64,000 bases of DNA from Arthrobacter castelli DSM 16402 (GCF_000430705.1 NZ_AUMN01000022.1:1-64000); one strand, 5' to 3'; shown: positions 37,312 to 45,516, numbered from the stretch's first letter. Translations and numbers: made by a program. Notes: generated from the letters alone by a model not told the origin.

Positions 37312-37713
37312 ATGACGGCACAGGCAATAGACCAGAGTGCTTTCCCGTATGTCCCGAAGGGGCCGCAGCCGGCGACGCGCGAGGTGCTGCCGAATCACTC
37401 AACGCGGCTTCACCTGACCCGTCGGGGCCGCCTGCTGCTGATCGGCATCCCGCTGATGGCTGCAGCCGCCTGCCTGGTGTTTTCCCTCGGGTTCTTCAAC
37501 TCGCCGGCGACCGCTGCCAGCGAAGCGCCGCCGGAGCCGGCCGGGAGCGTCACCTACACCGTCGCCCCGGGAGACACCGTCTGGACGATCGCGGCCGTGG
37601 TGGCCGGCGGGGGCGACACCCGGGATGCGGTGCAGGCGATCATGGACCTGAACCAGCTTGAAACGTCGACCATCCAGGTGGGCCAGCAGTTGTTCCTTCC
37701 TGCAGGTGACTGA
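37312..37713 (+). CDS. LysM membrane protein divergent from lexA, probable SOS division inhibitor (YneA/Rv2719c type)
   Basis: A 133-residue protein with a basic cytoplasmic N terminus, one membrane helix (about 41-62) and an extracytoplasmic LysM domain (about 82-131, TYTVAPGDTVWTIA to IQVGQQLFLP) that binds peptidoglycan. Its place next to lexA and an SOS box matches Bacillus YneA and mycobacterial Rv2719c, small damage-induced proteins that delay division. I infer that role from context; the sequence itself shows only wall binding. ATG 37312 follows AGGAAGG; longer starts run through the SOS box. Confidence 0.85.
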   Translation: MTAQAIDQSAFPYVPKGPQPATREVLPNHSTRLHLTRRGRLLLIGIPLMAAAACLVFSLGFFNSPATAASEAPPEPAGSVTYTVAPGDTVWTIAAVVAGGGDTRDAVQAIMDLNQLETSTIQVGQQLFLPAGD

Positions 37714-37779
37714 GGTGTGGGCGGGTGCTGTACCGATGCGGCAGGTTATTACGGCCGCGATAGCGTTCAGGGTAACGAT

Positions 37780-37799
37780 TGCCGCCTGCGGAGGCGGCA
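37780..37799 (+). terminator. Hairpin after the LysM gene
   Basis: TGCCGCC (37780-37786) pairs with GGCGGCA (37793-37799) across a 6-nt loop, 67 bp after the LysM stop and just before the hisC -10 box. Probable terminator isolating the SOS gene from the his genes. Confidence 0.5.
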
Positions 37800-37803
37800 C
37801 GGA

Positions 37804-37809
37804 TAAGCT
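37804..37809 (+). promoter_or_regulatory. -10 box for leaderless hisC
   Basis: TAAGCT lies 6 nt before the hisC GTG; there is no ribosome-binding site. Confidence 0.5.
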
Positions 37810-37815
37810 GGACGG

Positions 37816-38916
37816 GTGAATGATCAGCTCCAGCGACTGAGCGACCTGCCGTTGCGTGAAGACCTCCAGGGGAAAAGTCCCTACGGTGCCCCCCAAATCG
37901 ATGTGCCGGTCATGCTGAACGTCAACGAGAACACCCATCGCCTGCCCCCTGAGGTGCACCAGGCTATTGTGAATGCGGTCGGCGAAGCGGTGGCCGGTAT
38001 TAACCGGTATCCCGACCGGGAGTTCGCGGAACTGCGTCAGGCCCTGGCCGGGTATCTGGGCCACGGACTGACCCGCGAAAACATGTGGGCGGCCAATGGC
38101 TCGAATGAAGTGCTGCAGCAGATTCTGCAGGCATTCGGCGGTCCGGGCCGCACCCTGATGAGCTTCCCGCCGACCTACTCGATGTACCCGCTGCTGGCCA
38201 ACGGAACCGGCACCACCTACATTGCCGGTGATCGCAGCAGCGACTTCACCCTCGGCGCCCGCGAGGCGGCAGATCAGGTCAGGGCCGCGGCGCCGAGTGT
38301 AGTGATACTCTGCTCGCCGAATAACCCCACCGGTACGGCGCTGTCGCTGGACATCGTCGAGGCGGTCTACGATGCCGGCCGGGATTCGAACACGATTGTG
38401 ATCGTCGACGAAGCTTATGCCGAATTCGCCCACGCGGGCACCCGGAGCGCCCTGACGCTGCTGCCGGGCAGGCAGCGCTTGATTGTCTCGCGGACCATGA
38501 GCAAGGCCTTCGCGCTGGCCGGTGCGCGTGTCGGGTATCTCGCCGCAGCACCGGAAATTGCAGACGCCTTGCGGTTGGTGCGGTTGCCGTACCATTTATC
38601 GGCCATTACCCAGGCCACCGCGTTGGCCGCGTTGGCGCACGCACCGGCGTTATTGGCACATGTCGAAGACATTAAGGCCCAGCGGGACCGGATCGTCACC
38701 GAGCTGACAGCCATGGGCCTGTCGCCGGCGCCGTCCGACTCAAACTTCGTCTTCTTCAGCGGTGTTGAAGACCCCGGCGCCGTGTGGCGTGCCCTGCTCA
38801 ACGAGGGTGTATTGATCCGGGACGTTGGCATTTCCGGCTATTTGAGGGTCAGCGCCGGCACGGAAGCCGAAACCACCAGGTTCCTGACGTCGCTGCGCCG
38901 GCTCCTGGGCACTTGA
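37816..38916 (+). CDS. hisC: Histidinol-phosphate aminotransferase HisC
   Basis: A PLP enzyme making histidinol phosphate from imidazole-acetol phosphate and glutamate. The 366-residue protein has NENTHRLPPEVH, ANGSNEVLQQILQAFGGPG, CSPNNPTGTAL, VDEAYAEFA and the PLP lysine in SRTMSKAFALAGARVGY. The GTG start has TAAGCT 6 nt upstream, which suggests a leaderless mRNA opening the his cluster. No hisD precedes it in this window. Confidence 0.95.
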   Translation: MNDQLQRLSDLPLREDLQGKSPYGAPQIDVPVMLNVNENTHRLPPEVHQAIVNAVGEAVAGINRYPDREFAELRQALAGYLGHGLTRENMWAANGSNEVLQQILQAFGGPGRTLMSFPPTYSMYPLLANGTGTTYIAGDRSSDFTLGAREAADQVRAAAPSVVILCSPNNPTGTALSLDIVEAVYDAGRDSNTIVIVDEAYAEFAHAGTRSALTLLPGRQRLIVSRTMSKAFALAGARVGYLAAAPEIADALRLVRLPYHLSAITQATALAALAHAPALLAHVEDIKAQRDRIVTELTAMGLSPAPSDSNFVFFSGVEDPGAVWRALLNEGVLIRDVGISGYLRVSAGTEAETTRFLTSLRRLLGT

Positions 38917-39006
38917 ACTGGCCATAGAATGGAGGGGGGCCGACGCCCTCCGGACCTGCCTGCCGGCCGGCCGGCTGCTACACCGAACCGCGAAGGAAGC
39001 TGCGAA

Positions 39007-39630
39007 ATGACTGCTCAGACCACCGCCGGCACCCGGCGCACCGCCCGCCGGGACCGGACCACCAGTGAGTCCTCGGTCGTGGTGGAGGTCGACCTGGACG
39101 GCACCGGCGCAGCGCAGGTCGATACCACTGTGCCCTTCTACGATCACATGCTGACGTCGCTGGCGAAGCATTCCTTGATTGACCTGGTGGTCACGGCCAG
39201 CGGCGACACCCACATCGACGCGCACCATACCGTCGAAGACGTGGCGATCACCCTGGGCGAGGTGCTCAAGGAAGCGTTGGGGGACAAGAGCGGAATCCGC
39301 AGGTTCGGCCAGGCGGCTGTTCCACTGGATGAGGCGTTGGCCGAGGCGGTCGTCGATGTTTCGGGACGGCCATACCTGGTCCACTCCGGCGAACCTGAGG
39401 GGCAGCAGTACCACCTGATCGGGGGACACTTCACCGGGTCGCTGACGCGTCACGTGTTTGAGGCAATTACCTTGCACGCCCACATCTGCCTGCACATGAA
39501 TGTGGCCGCCGGCCGGGACCCGCACCATATCGTCGAGGCACAGTTCAAGGCGTTCGCCCGTGCGCTGCGGACCGCCGTCGAACCTGACCCGCGAGTCGAA
39601 GGAATTCCATCGACCAAGGGGAGTCTGTGA
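39007..39630 (+). CDS. hisB: Imidazoleglycerol-phosphate dehydratase HisB
   Basis: HisB dehydrates imidazoleglycerol phosphate in histidine synthesis. The 207-residue monofunctional enzyme has the two metal-binding His repeats, [10 protein letters not shown] and [11 protein letters not shown], and [16 protein letters not shown] 39007 follows GAAGGAAGC; the longer in-frame start at 38929 adds unconserved Pro/Arg residues. A -10-like TAGAAT at 38925-38930 may add a promoter. It overlaps hisH by 4 nt. Confidence 0.96.
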   Translation: MTAQTTAGTRRTARRDRTTSESSVVVEVDLDGTGAAQVDTTVPFYDHMLTSLAKHSLIDLVVTASGDTHIDAHHTVEDVAITLGEVLKEALGDKSGIRRFGQAAVPLDEALAEAVVDVSGRPYLVHSGEPEGQQYHLIGGHFTGSLTRHVFEAITLHAHICLHMNVAAGRDPHHIVEAQFKAFARALRTAVEPDPRVEGIPSTKGSL

Positions 39631-40280
39631 ATCGGCAGACACACCAATCGCGGCCGTCCGTGGCGGTCCTCGATTATGGGTCTGGCAATGTTCATTCGGC
39701 CGTCCGCGCCCTGGAGCGCGCCGGTGCGGACGTAGAACTGACCGCCGAGCACGACGCCGTGCTGCAGGCCGCAGGACTGGTGGTCCCCGGCGTCGGCGCG
39801 TTCGCGGCGGTGATGCGCGGGTTGCAAGCCGCCGACGGGCTCCGGCTGATCGGACGCCGGATCGCCGGGGGGCGCCCGGTGCTGGGCATCTGCGTGGGGC
39901 TGCAGGTCCTCTTCGAAGGAAGCACCGAGCATGAGAGCACCGAACCCGGGATGGCTGAGTGGCCCGGCACCGTTGAGCGGCTGCCCTCGGAGGTGGTGCC
40001 GCACATGGGCTGGAACACTGTCAGGGCCGCGGAGGGCAGCCGGCTGTTCGAGGGCATCGAGGACGAACGGTTCTATTTTGTCCATTCGTACGCCGTGCAA
40101 CAGTGGGAGTTCGACGTCAACCAGCCGCGGATGGAAGCACCGCAGGTGACGTGGGCCGAACACGGCGTCCCGTTCATCGCCGCCGTCGAGAACGGAGCCT
40201 TGTCGGCAACTCAGTTCCATCCCGAGAAATCCGGAGACGCAGGAGCGGCGCTGCTGGCCAACTGGGTCAAGTCGCTGTAG
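39627..40280 (+). CDS. hisH: Imidazole glycerol phosphate synthase, glutaminase subunit HisH
   Basis: HisH supplies ammonia from glutamine to HisF. The 217-residue class I amidotransferase has the nucleophile motif [14 protein letters not shown] and the His-Glu pair in [16 protein letters not shown] 39627 overlaps the hisB stop (GTGA). HisF is not in this window. Confidence 0.96.
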   Translation: MNRQTHQSRPSVAVLDYGSGNVHSAVRALERAGADVELTAEHDAVLQAAGLVVPGVGAFAAVMRGLQAADGLRLIGRRIAGGRPVLGICVGLQVLFEGSTEHESTEPGMAEWPGTVERLPSEVVPHMGWNTVRAAEGSRLFEGIEDERFYFVHSYAVQQWEFDVNQPRMEAPQVTWAEHGVPFIAAVENGALSATQFHPEKSGDAGAALLANWVKSL

Positions 40281-40293
40281 GGAGAAGAAAGAC

Positions 40294-40455
40294 ATGTGGA
40301 CAGTCGCCCTGATGGGGCTCGCCGGGCTTCTTGCCGGAGGAGCTATTTCATTGCGCCGCCAGGAGAAGCCGCGGTTGCTGGTGGCCGCCTTCTGGATTGT
40401 GGCGGCCATGGCGGTCGTGGTCGGCTGGCTGCTCACCCTGCCTGAATCCGGCTAA
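40294..40455 (+). CDS. 53-residue two-helix membrane protein in the his cluster
   Basis: A small ORF from ATG 40294 (preceded by GGAGAAG) to TAA 40453. It encodes two hydrophobic helices (about 3-18 and 29-49) joined by a basic RRQEKPR turn, so an N-out/C-out or reverse hairpin in the membrane. It sits 13 bp after hisH and 60 bp before priA, in the operon direction, with similar base composition. Function unknown; it is short enough to be missed by standard gene callers. Confidence 0.65.
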   Translation: MWTVALMGLAGLLAGGAISLRRQEKPRLLVAAFWIVAAMAVVVGWLLTLPESG

Positions 40456-40515
40456 GCGCCGCGCGCACAACCACCAACCACAGTTCAAACAGAGACGGAA
40501 AGTCGAGTATCAGAC

Positions 40516-41265
40516 GTGAACCACAGCGAGTCCCCCCACCTGCAGCTGCTTCCGGCCGTCGACGTCGCTGATGGCCAGGCAGTGCGCCTGGTGCAGGGCG
40601 AGGCAGGCAGCGAGACCCGTTACGGGTCTCCGTTGGATGCGGCACGGAACTGGCAGAACGACGGCGCCGAGTGGGTCCACTTGGTCGACTTGGATGCGGC
40701 GTTCGGCCGCGGAACGAACCGTCAACTGCTCGGCAGCGTGGTGAAGCAGCTGAACATCAAGGTTGAACTCTCCGGAGGTATCCGTGACGACGAGTCGCTG
40801 CAGGCTGCGCTTGATCTCGGAGCGGCCCGGGTCAATCTCGGCACCGCGGCGCTGGAGGATCCCGAGTGGACGGCACGGGCCATTGCGACCCACGGCGACG
40901 CCATCGCGGTGGGGCTGGATGTCCGCGGCACCACGCTGGCCGCCCGGGGATGGACCCGGGAAGGCGGTGATCTGTGGGAGGTGCTGGACCGGCTGGAGGC
41001 GGCAGGGTGCCCGCGTTACGTGGTCACCGACGTGACCAAGGACGGTACGTTGCGCGGCCCGAACGTGGACCTTTTGGCCGATGTGCTGGCCAAAACCGGC
41101 AAGCCTGTGGTCGCGTCGGGCGGCATCTCCAGCCTGGAAGACATTGTGGCCCTGCGCGAGCTCGTCCCCGCCGGGCTGGAAGGGGCCATCGTGGGCAAGG
41201 CGCTGTATTCAGGCGCCTTCACCTTGGGTGAGGCGCTCGAGGCCGCGGGCCGGCCGGGACACTGA
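40516..41265 (+). CDS. priA: Phosphoribosyl isomerase A (bifunctional HisA/TrpF, PriA)
   Basis: A 249-residue (beta/alpha)8 isomerase. In actinobacteria PriA does both the HisA step of histidine and the TrpF step of tryptophan synthesis. Visible motifs: [48 protein letters not shown] and [12 protein letters not shown]. The loop [12 protein letters not shown] is typical of PriA. I infer dual function from lineage and motif. GTG 40516 is the start. It is followed closely by an sseB-type gene. Confidence 0.93.
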   Translation: MNHSESPHLQLLPAVDVADGQAVRLVQGEAGSETRYGSPLDAARNWQNDGAEWVHLVDLDAAFGRGTNRQLLGSVVKQLNIKVELSGGIRDDESLQAALDLGAARVNLGTAALEDPEWTARAIATHGDAIAVGLDVRGTTLAARGWTREGGDLWEVLDRLEAAGCPRYVVTDVTKDGTLRGPNVDLLADVLAKTGKPVVASGGISSLEDIVALRELVPAGLEGAIVGKALYSGAFTLGEALEAAGRPGH

Positions 41266-41272
41266 TCCACTG

Positions 41273-42136
41273 GTGTCGGAACGTAAACTGCCCTCTCATA
41301 TAGCCGACGCGCTTGCTGCCTCCGGCGGTGCGACAGACTCTGCGGACCGGCCCTGGGCCGGAAGGGACTTGAGCTCCACCGGGGAAACAGTCCATCAGTT
41401 CGGCAACGACGACGGCGCCAGCGACCCTGAGTACGTGCGCACCCTGGAGGCCCTGAACGCCGGCCGCGGAACCGAGGCGGACGTCGTGGCGCAGCTGGCC
41501 ACCGTGCGGCTGTTCGTCCCCATCGTTGCCGAGGTTGCAGCTGCCGCGCCCGAGGCTGATTCGCCGGTCGACGACAAGGAATCGGATATGGCCATGGTCA
41601 GCCTGCGGGCACCGGACGGGCGGAAGGCACTTCCGGTGTTCAGTAACGTGGCGGACTTGGAGCGTTGGCATCCGCAGGCGCGGCCGGTAGCGGTCGTGGC
41701 TCCGCGTGCTGCACTGTCGGCCGCCGCCGAAGATGCCCAGCTGATGGTGGTGGATCCTGGCGGAGCCCAGACATTCGTGGTGCGGCGTCCGGCGGCCTGG
41801 TCCCTGGCTCAACAGCTGCGCTGGACGCCGTCCTATCTAAACGACCAGGTACAGCAGGCAGTGCGCCGCGCGGTCGAGGATCTTCAGGCTGTGACCGCTG
41901 CGGGAGTCACGGCCGGTTCCGGAGTGGCTTCCAGTCTGGGCGACGGCCGCACGGTCCATGGCGGCGGCCCAGGACCGGAACTGCGCATCAACGTGACCTT
42001 GATACCAGGTCTGGATGAACGCCAGGTCCAGTCAGTCGTATCCGAAATGCAAACACGGCTGGCGGCGGATCAGGAATTCGTCGATCTGGTGGACTCGCTC
42101 GAGATCAAGCTGGCCGCGTCTGTGCCGGAACACTGA
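41273..42136 (+). CDS. SseB-family protein
   Basis: A 287-residue protein with an N-terminal SseB domain: RLFVPIVAEV, SLRAPDGRKALPVFSNVADL and the VMVDPGG-like strand (LMVVDPGGAQTFVVRR). The C-terminal half is helical with a conserved-looking RINVTLIPGLDERQVQSVV segment. SseB-like proteins have no firm enzymatic function. GTG 41273 begins 7 bp after priA; the in-frame ATG at 41081 is inside priA. Likely the last gene of the his transcript. Confidence 0.85.
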   Translation: MSERKLPSHIADALAASGGATDSADRPWAGRDLSSTGETVHQFGNDDGASDPEYVRTLEALNAGRGTEADVVAQLATVRLFVPIVAEVAAAAPEADSPVDDKESDMAMVSLRAPDGRKALPVFSNVADLERWHPQARPVAVVAPRAALSAAAEDAQLMVVDPGGAQTFVVRRPAAWSLAQQLRWTPSYLNDQVQQAVRRAVEDLQAVTAAGVTAGSGVASSLGDGRTVHGGGPGPELRINVTLIPGLDERQVQSVVSEMQTRLAADQEFVDLVDSLEIKLAASVPEH

Positions 42137-42213
42137 GGCTTTCGGCAGTCAGTGCTGCCCTGATGTCCGGCGAAGACGGCAACTGACGACAAGATCAGGC
42201 TACTTAGGCTGCT

Positions 42214-42229
42214 TAGGCTGCACAGCCTA
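42214..42229. terminator. Palindrome between convergent sseB and DUF1844 genes
   Basis: TAGGCTG (42214-42220) pairs with CAGCCTA (42223-42229), which includes the DUF1844 stop codon; a TTAGGCTGC direct repeat precedes it. The 90-bp gap contains nothing else clear. Confidence 0.45.
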
Positions 42230-42622
42230 GTTGACCGGGCCGGTCCACTTCTCACCCGGGCCTTGGCCGGGAGTGTCCGGGTGGGACGATTCCTCGCGGA
42301 ACGCCAACTGCAGCGAACGCAAACCGTCCCGTAATGGGCCGGCATGCTGGCTGCCGATTTCCGGTGCGGCTGCGGTGACGAAGCCGCCGAGCGCGGTGAT
42401 CAGCTTCCGGGCCTCGTCCAGGTCCTTTAGCTCGGCGGCGTCTTCGCTGGCTGCGAGCCCGCATTTGATGGCCGCGGCACTCATCAAATGGACGGCGGCG
42501 GTGTTAATGACTTCAACGGCCGGCACGTCGGCTATATCACGGATTTCCTGCTGGACGGCCGGGTCTTCGTACACGTGGTGCGGATCCTGTCCGGTGGGCT
42601 GATTACTGTCGGAGGAGGTCAT
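42227..42622 (-). CDS. DUF1844 domain protein
   Basis: A 131-residue protein matching the actinobacterial DUF1844 family that is divergent from infC. The core reads DIADVPAVEVINTAAVHLMS followed by DLDEARKLITALGGFV; the ends are hydrophilic. I place the start at ATG 42622 (MTSSDSNQ); the upstream in-frame GTG at 42646 overlaps the infC promoter. Function unknown; helical, possibly membrane- or ribosome-associated but nothing shows this directly. Confidence 0.82.
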   Translation of the reverse strand: MTSSDSNQPTGQDPHHVYEDPAVQQEIRDIADVPAVEVINTAAVHLMSAAAIKCGLAASEDAAELKDLDEARKLITALGGFVTAAAPEIGSQHAGPLRDGLRSLQLAFREESSHPDTPGQGPGEKWTGPVN

Positions 42623-42632
42623 AATGGTAAGC

Positions 42633-42661
42633 TTGTCACAGACCAACTGGGTGTCGATACT
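42633..42661 (+). promoter_or_regulatory. infC promoter (-35 TTGTCA, -10 GATACT)
   Basis: TTGTCA (42633-42638) and GATACT (42656-42661) are separated by an ideal 17 bp, pointing toward infC. Transcription would begin near 42668 and leave a ~270-nt leader, which explains the gene-free 314 bp between DUF1844 and infC. Confidence 0.75.
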
Positions 42662-42857
42662 TTCGTGTGCGGAATCATGCCGATGAACCGCCGGAGGGTC
42701 GGGAGCCAGTGCGCAAGCGGAGTCTTTCCCACCTGAGTTACTCGTTCCACCGTTCCGGCGGCGGATGGCAGGTATCCGGGTATGGTCGGTGATTTTCCGT
42801 GGTCCCTGTGGGGGCGACGGACTTCGGTTCCGCGGACCGTATTGTCACCGTTCCGGC

Positions 42858-42889
42858 AGGCCTTCGATTGCGTCAGCAATTGGAGGCCT
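42858..42889 (+). promoter_or_regulatory. infC leader hairpin, attenuator-like
   Basis: AGGCCT-TCG-ATTGC (42858-42871) pairs with GCAAT-TGG-AGGCCT (42876-42889), a 14-bp stem with two G-T pairs and a GTCA tetraloop, followed by TCTTCAT. It lies 47 nt before the infC start and resembles a terminator, so it may control read-through into infC-rpmI-rplT. Confidence 0.6.
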
Positions 42890-42936
42890 TCTTCATATGC
42901 TGGGGTGACCATTTCCAGAGTAAACAGGAGCGACAC

Positions 42937-43767
42937 ATTAGCGAGCCACGAATCAATGACCGGATCCGCGTCCCGGAGGTGCGGCTGGTTGGGCCGGCAG
43001 GCGAGCAGGTAGGCATTGTCCGGATCGAGGATGCCCTGCGTCTGGCCGGTGAATCAGACCTCGATCTCGTCGAAGTCGCGCCGATGGCCAAGCCACCGGT
43101 GGCGAAACTGATGGATTTTGGCAAGTACAAGTACGAAGCTGCGGTCAAGGCCCGCGAGGCCCGGAAGAACCAGACGAATACTGTACTGAAGGAAGTGCGT
43201 TTCCGGCTCAAGATCGATACACACGATTACGAGACCAAGACCGGTCATGCTCGCCGCTTCCTGTCTGCCGGAGACAAGGTCAAGGCCATGATTCAGTTCC
43301 GTGGCCGCGAACAGCAGCGTCCCGAAATGGGAATCCGGCTGTTGCAGAAGTTCGCCGAGGACGTCGCGGACGTGGGCAGCATTGAGTCGAATCCCAGGCT
43401 CGACGGCCGCAATATGGTGATGGTGATCGGGCCGGTCAAGAACAAGGCGGAAGCCAAGGCCGAGGCGCGGCGTGCCCAGAAGGCATCCGACAAGGAACAG
43501 GGCAAGGAACAAGGCAAAGAGCAGGATAAGAACCAGGGCAAGGAGTCGAAAGGCGGCAAAAAGAACGTCGATGTCTCCAAGGGCGAACCTCCCATGACCC
43601 AGAGCGTGGGGGAGACGATGCCCGAAGGTTTGAAGTCGATGGGTACGGAGGCCGGGCAGGACAATGAGTCTGCCGCAGCGCCGAAGCCGCCCAAATCGTC
43701 GGCTCCTGCCTCCGGTGATTCCGCAGGCAGGAACAGCTCGGACGAGAGCGGGCCGGACAACAGCTAG
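42937..43767 (+). CDS. infC: Translation initiation factor IF-3, AUU start
   Basis: IF-3 binds the 30S subunit and checks the start codon. The protein begins [20 protein letters not shown] and contains DFGKYKYE and the C-terminal domain [12 protein letters not shown]. The start is ATT at 42937: AGGAG lies 6 nt upstream and no ATG/GTG/TTG is nearby in a sensible position; the ATG at 42799 lies inside the leader. AUU initiation of infC is a known autoregulation device, since IF-3 rejects poor start codons. After residue ~175 there is an unusual ~100-residue Lys/Glu/Gln- then Ser/Pro-rich tail with [11 protein letters not shown] repeats. Confidence 0.95.
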   Translation: MSEPRINDRIRVPEVRLVGPAGEQVGIVRIEDALRLAGESDLDLVEVAPMAKPPVAKLMDFGKYKYEAAVKAREARKNQTNTVLKEVRFRLKIDTHDYETKTGHARRFLSAGDKVKAMIQFRGREQQRPEMGIRLLQKFAEDVADVGSIESNPRLDGRNMVMVIGPVKNKAEAKAEARRAQKASDKEQGKEQGKEQDKNQGKESKGGKKNVDVSKGEPPMTQSVGETMPEGLKSMGTEAGQDNESAAAPKPPKSSAPASGDSAGRNSSDESGPDNS

Positions 43768-43804
43768 CTGGCTGCACCGGCCCGTCCGGCTATTGGAAAT
43801 CAGT

Positions 43805-43850
43805 CAGCCGTCCCGCGAGGACGGCTGCAGATCCCGGGGCAGCGCCCCGG
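43805..43850 (+). promoter_or_regulatory. Two adjacent hairpins between infC and rpmI
   Basis: CAGCCGTCC/GGACGGCTG (43805-43813 with 43819-43827, 5-nt loop) and CCGGGGC/GCCCCGG (43834-43840 with 43844-43850, 3-nt loop) follow infC by 37 bp. They could terminate part of the transcript or protect mRNA ends, setting different levels for IF-3 and L35. Confidence 0.55.
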
Positions 43851-43877
43851 CGACAACACGTAAGGAGATCGGTAGTC

Positions 43878-44072
43878 ATGCCGAAGATGAAGACCCACAG
43901 CGGCGTTAAGAAGCGTTTCAAGCTGACCGGCAAGGGTAAGCTCAAGCGCCAGCAGGCGAACCGCCGTCACTACCTGGAGCACAAGTCCTCCAGGCTCACT
44001 CGGCGGTTGGCCAGCGACGAGCTTGTCTCGTCGGCAGATGCCCCGAAGCTCAAGAAAATGATGGGTAAGTAG
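43878..44072 (+). CDS. rpmI: 50S ribosomal protein L35
   Basis: A 64-residue L35 of normal size, beginning [20 protein letters not shown] and very basic throughout. It is a late-assembly protein of the large subunit. ATG 43878 follows AAGGAG. It is the middle gene of infC-rpmI-rplT. Confidence 0.98.
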   Translation: MPKMKTHSGVKKRFKLTGKGKLKRQQANRRHYLEHKSSRLTRRLASDELVSSADAPKLKKMMGK

Positions 44073-44085
44073 AACTTTCCCTCAT

Positions 44086-44102
44086 GACCGCCACCGGCGG
44101 TC
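44086..44102 (+). promoter_or_regulatory. Hairpin after rpmI
   Basis: GACCGCC (44086-44092) pairs with GGCGGTC (44096-44102) across an ACC loop, 13 bp after the rpmI stop. It may be an attenuator or a processing site between L35 and L20. Confidence 0.45.
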
Positions 44103-44110
44103 CTGCATCT

Positions 44111-44155
44111 ATCAACAGCCTTCCCAAGGCACGTTCGCAGTGCCGTTGATGGGAA
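44111..44155 (+). promoter_or_regulatory. Pseudoknot-capable element upstream of rplT
   Basis: Three complementary pairs interlock: ATCAAC (44111-44116) with GTTGAT (44145-44150), TTCCC (44121-44125) with GGGAA (44151-44155), and a hairpin GGCAC/GTGCC (44128-44132 with 44140-44144). The first two pairings cross, so they form a pseudoknot or two exclusive folds. It ends 21 nt before the rplT start, next to the GAAGGAG ribosome-binding site. L20 autoregulation through pseudoknotted leader RNA is established in other bacteria; here it is inference. Confidence 0.5.
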
Positions 44156-44176
44156 ACGATTTGAAGGAGTACGCAC

Positions 44177-44569
44177 GTGGCACGTGTGAAGAGGGCGGTT
44201 AACGCCCACAAGAAGCGTCGGGTCATTCTGGAGCGCGCCAGCGGCTACCGCGGGCAGCGGTCGCGCCTGTACCGCAAGGCCAAAGAACAGGTCATCCATT
44301 CGTTCGTCTACAACTACAACGACCGCCGCAAGCGCAAGGGCGACTTTCGGCGGCTGTGGATCCAGCGCATCAACGCCGCTGCCCGGGCCAACGGGATGAC
44401 CTACAACCGCTTCATCCAGGGTCTCAAGGCCGCTGAGGTTGAGGTGGATCGCCGGATGCTGGCCGAATTGGCTGTGCATGACGCCACTGCGTTCTCCGCA
44501 TTGGTGCAGCTTTCCAAGAGCAACTTGCCGGAGGACACCTCGGCACCGGCCGCAGCCGTCTCCAGCTAA
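44177..44569 (+). CDS. rplT: 50S ribosomal protein L20
   Basis: A 130-residue L20, an early 23S rRNA-binding assembly protein. It begins [15 protein letters not shown] and has [19 protein letters not shown] and [22 protein letters not shown] 44177 follows GAAGGAG. L20 is the usual autoregulator of this operon, which makes the folded element just upstream relevant. Confidence 0.98.
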   Translation: MARVKRAVNAHKKRRVILERASGYRGQRSRLYRKAKEQVIHSFVYNYNDRRKRKGDFRRLWIQRINAAARANGMTYNRFIQGLKAAEVEVDRRMLAELAVHDATAFSALVQLSKSNLPEDTSAPAAAVSS

Positions 44570-44578
44570 CTGAAGACC

Positions 44579-45496
44579 GTGCGCGACACAGGGCGCCCGC
44601 AAGCAATGTCCAATCCCCGGGCTGACCGGGTCAGGAATGTGGCAAAGCTTGCCGGGCGCCCCGCGCGTTTAAAGCGGGGGCAGTTCCTCGCCGAGGGCCC
44701 GCAGGCGGTCCGCGAAGCGCTGGCCGCCCACCGGAAGGGCCCGGCACCGGGCGGCCGGCCGGTGATCAGCGAGATGTACATCACCGGCAGCTGTCTTGAC
44801 CGCTTCGGCGAATTCGGAGCCGACTCGGCCGGCACCGGGTACCGGTTGGTGACCGAGCCGGTCATGGCAGCCATGACCGACACGGTCCACTCCCAAGGGG
44901 TGGTGGCTGTGTGCAACAGTATCGACCTGACGCTTGACGAAGTAATGGTCCGCCGTCCGCGTCTGATGGCCGTTTTCTGCCGCATGCGGGACCCGGGAAA
45001 CGCCGGCACGGTGCTGCGCGCCGCCGATGCGGCCGGCGCCGACGCGGTCGTCCTGACCTCATCGAGCGTGGACGTCTATAACCCCAAGGCGGTCCGGGCC
45101 ACAGCCGGGTCCTTGTTCCACCTTCCCATCGTGCTGGGACAGGATTACCAGCAGCTGACCGCCCGGCTGCGGCACCACGAGCTGCCCCTGCTGGCCGCCG
45201 ACGGGCAGGGGGACCAGGACCTCGATCTCCTGCAGGACCGCAGCGCCTGGCGGCACCATCGGCACACTGCTGCAGCCTTGGACACCGCGGCCGATCAGAC
45301 AGCCCCACTTGTGCTGGAGGCTCCTGCGGCATGGGTCTTTGGCAATGAAGCCCAGGGGCTCAGCCCGGAGGAACTCTCGTGGTGCGATTACAGCGTGGCC
45401 GTGCCGGTCTATGGGGCTGCCGAGAGCCTCAACCTGGCAACTGCCGCCACACTCTGCCTGTACGCCAGCGCCCGGGCACAACGCCGCGGGCGCTAG
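44579..45496 (+). CDS. TrmH/SpoU-family RNA 2'-O-methyltransferase
   Basis: A 305-residue SPOUT methyltransferase that transfers methyl from SAM to a ribose 2'-OH, probably in 23S rRNA. The N-terminal substrate domain (LAGRPARLKRGQFLAEGPQAV) is followed by the three SPOUT motifs: RDPGNAGTVLRAADAAGAD, WVFGNEAQGLSPEEL and VPVYGAAESLNLATAA. The start may be GTG 44579 or ATG 44606 (MSNPRADRV); the latter is equally plausible. It follows rplT by 9 bp, a conserved neighbour of the L20 operon. Confidence 0.93.
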   Translation: MRDTGRPQAMSNPRADRVRNVAKLAGRPARLKRGQFLAEGPQAVREALAAHRKGPAPGGRPVISEMYITGSCLDRFGEFGADSAGTGYRLVTEPVMAAMTDTVHSQGVVAVCNSIDLTLDEVMVRRPRLMAVFCRMRDPGNAGTVLRAADAAGADAVVLTSSSVDVYNPKAVRATAGSLFHLPIVLGQDYQQLTARLRHHELPLLAADGQGDQDLDLLQDRSAWRHHRHTAAALDTAADQTAPLVLEAPAAWVFGNEAQGLSPEELSWCDYSVAVPVYGAAESLNLATAATLCLYASARAQRRGR

Positions 45497-45500
45497 CGGA

Positions 45501-45516
45501 CGCCACCGTCGTGGCG
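45501..45516 (+). terminator. Hairpin after the SpoU methyltransferase gene
   Basis: CGCCAC/GTGGCG with a CGTC loop begins 5 bp after the stop, a likely terminator of the infC-rpmI-rplT-methyltransferase unit. Confidence 0.5.

Noticed and set aside
42799-42936. Upstream ATG at 42799 as the start of IF-3
   Set aside because: The extra 46 residues pass through a strong hairpin and have no IF-3 character; ATT 42937 has a well-spaced AGGAG and begins at the conserved ISEPRINDR.
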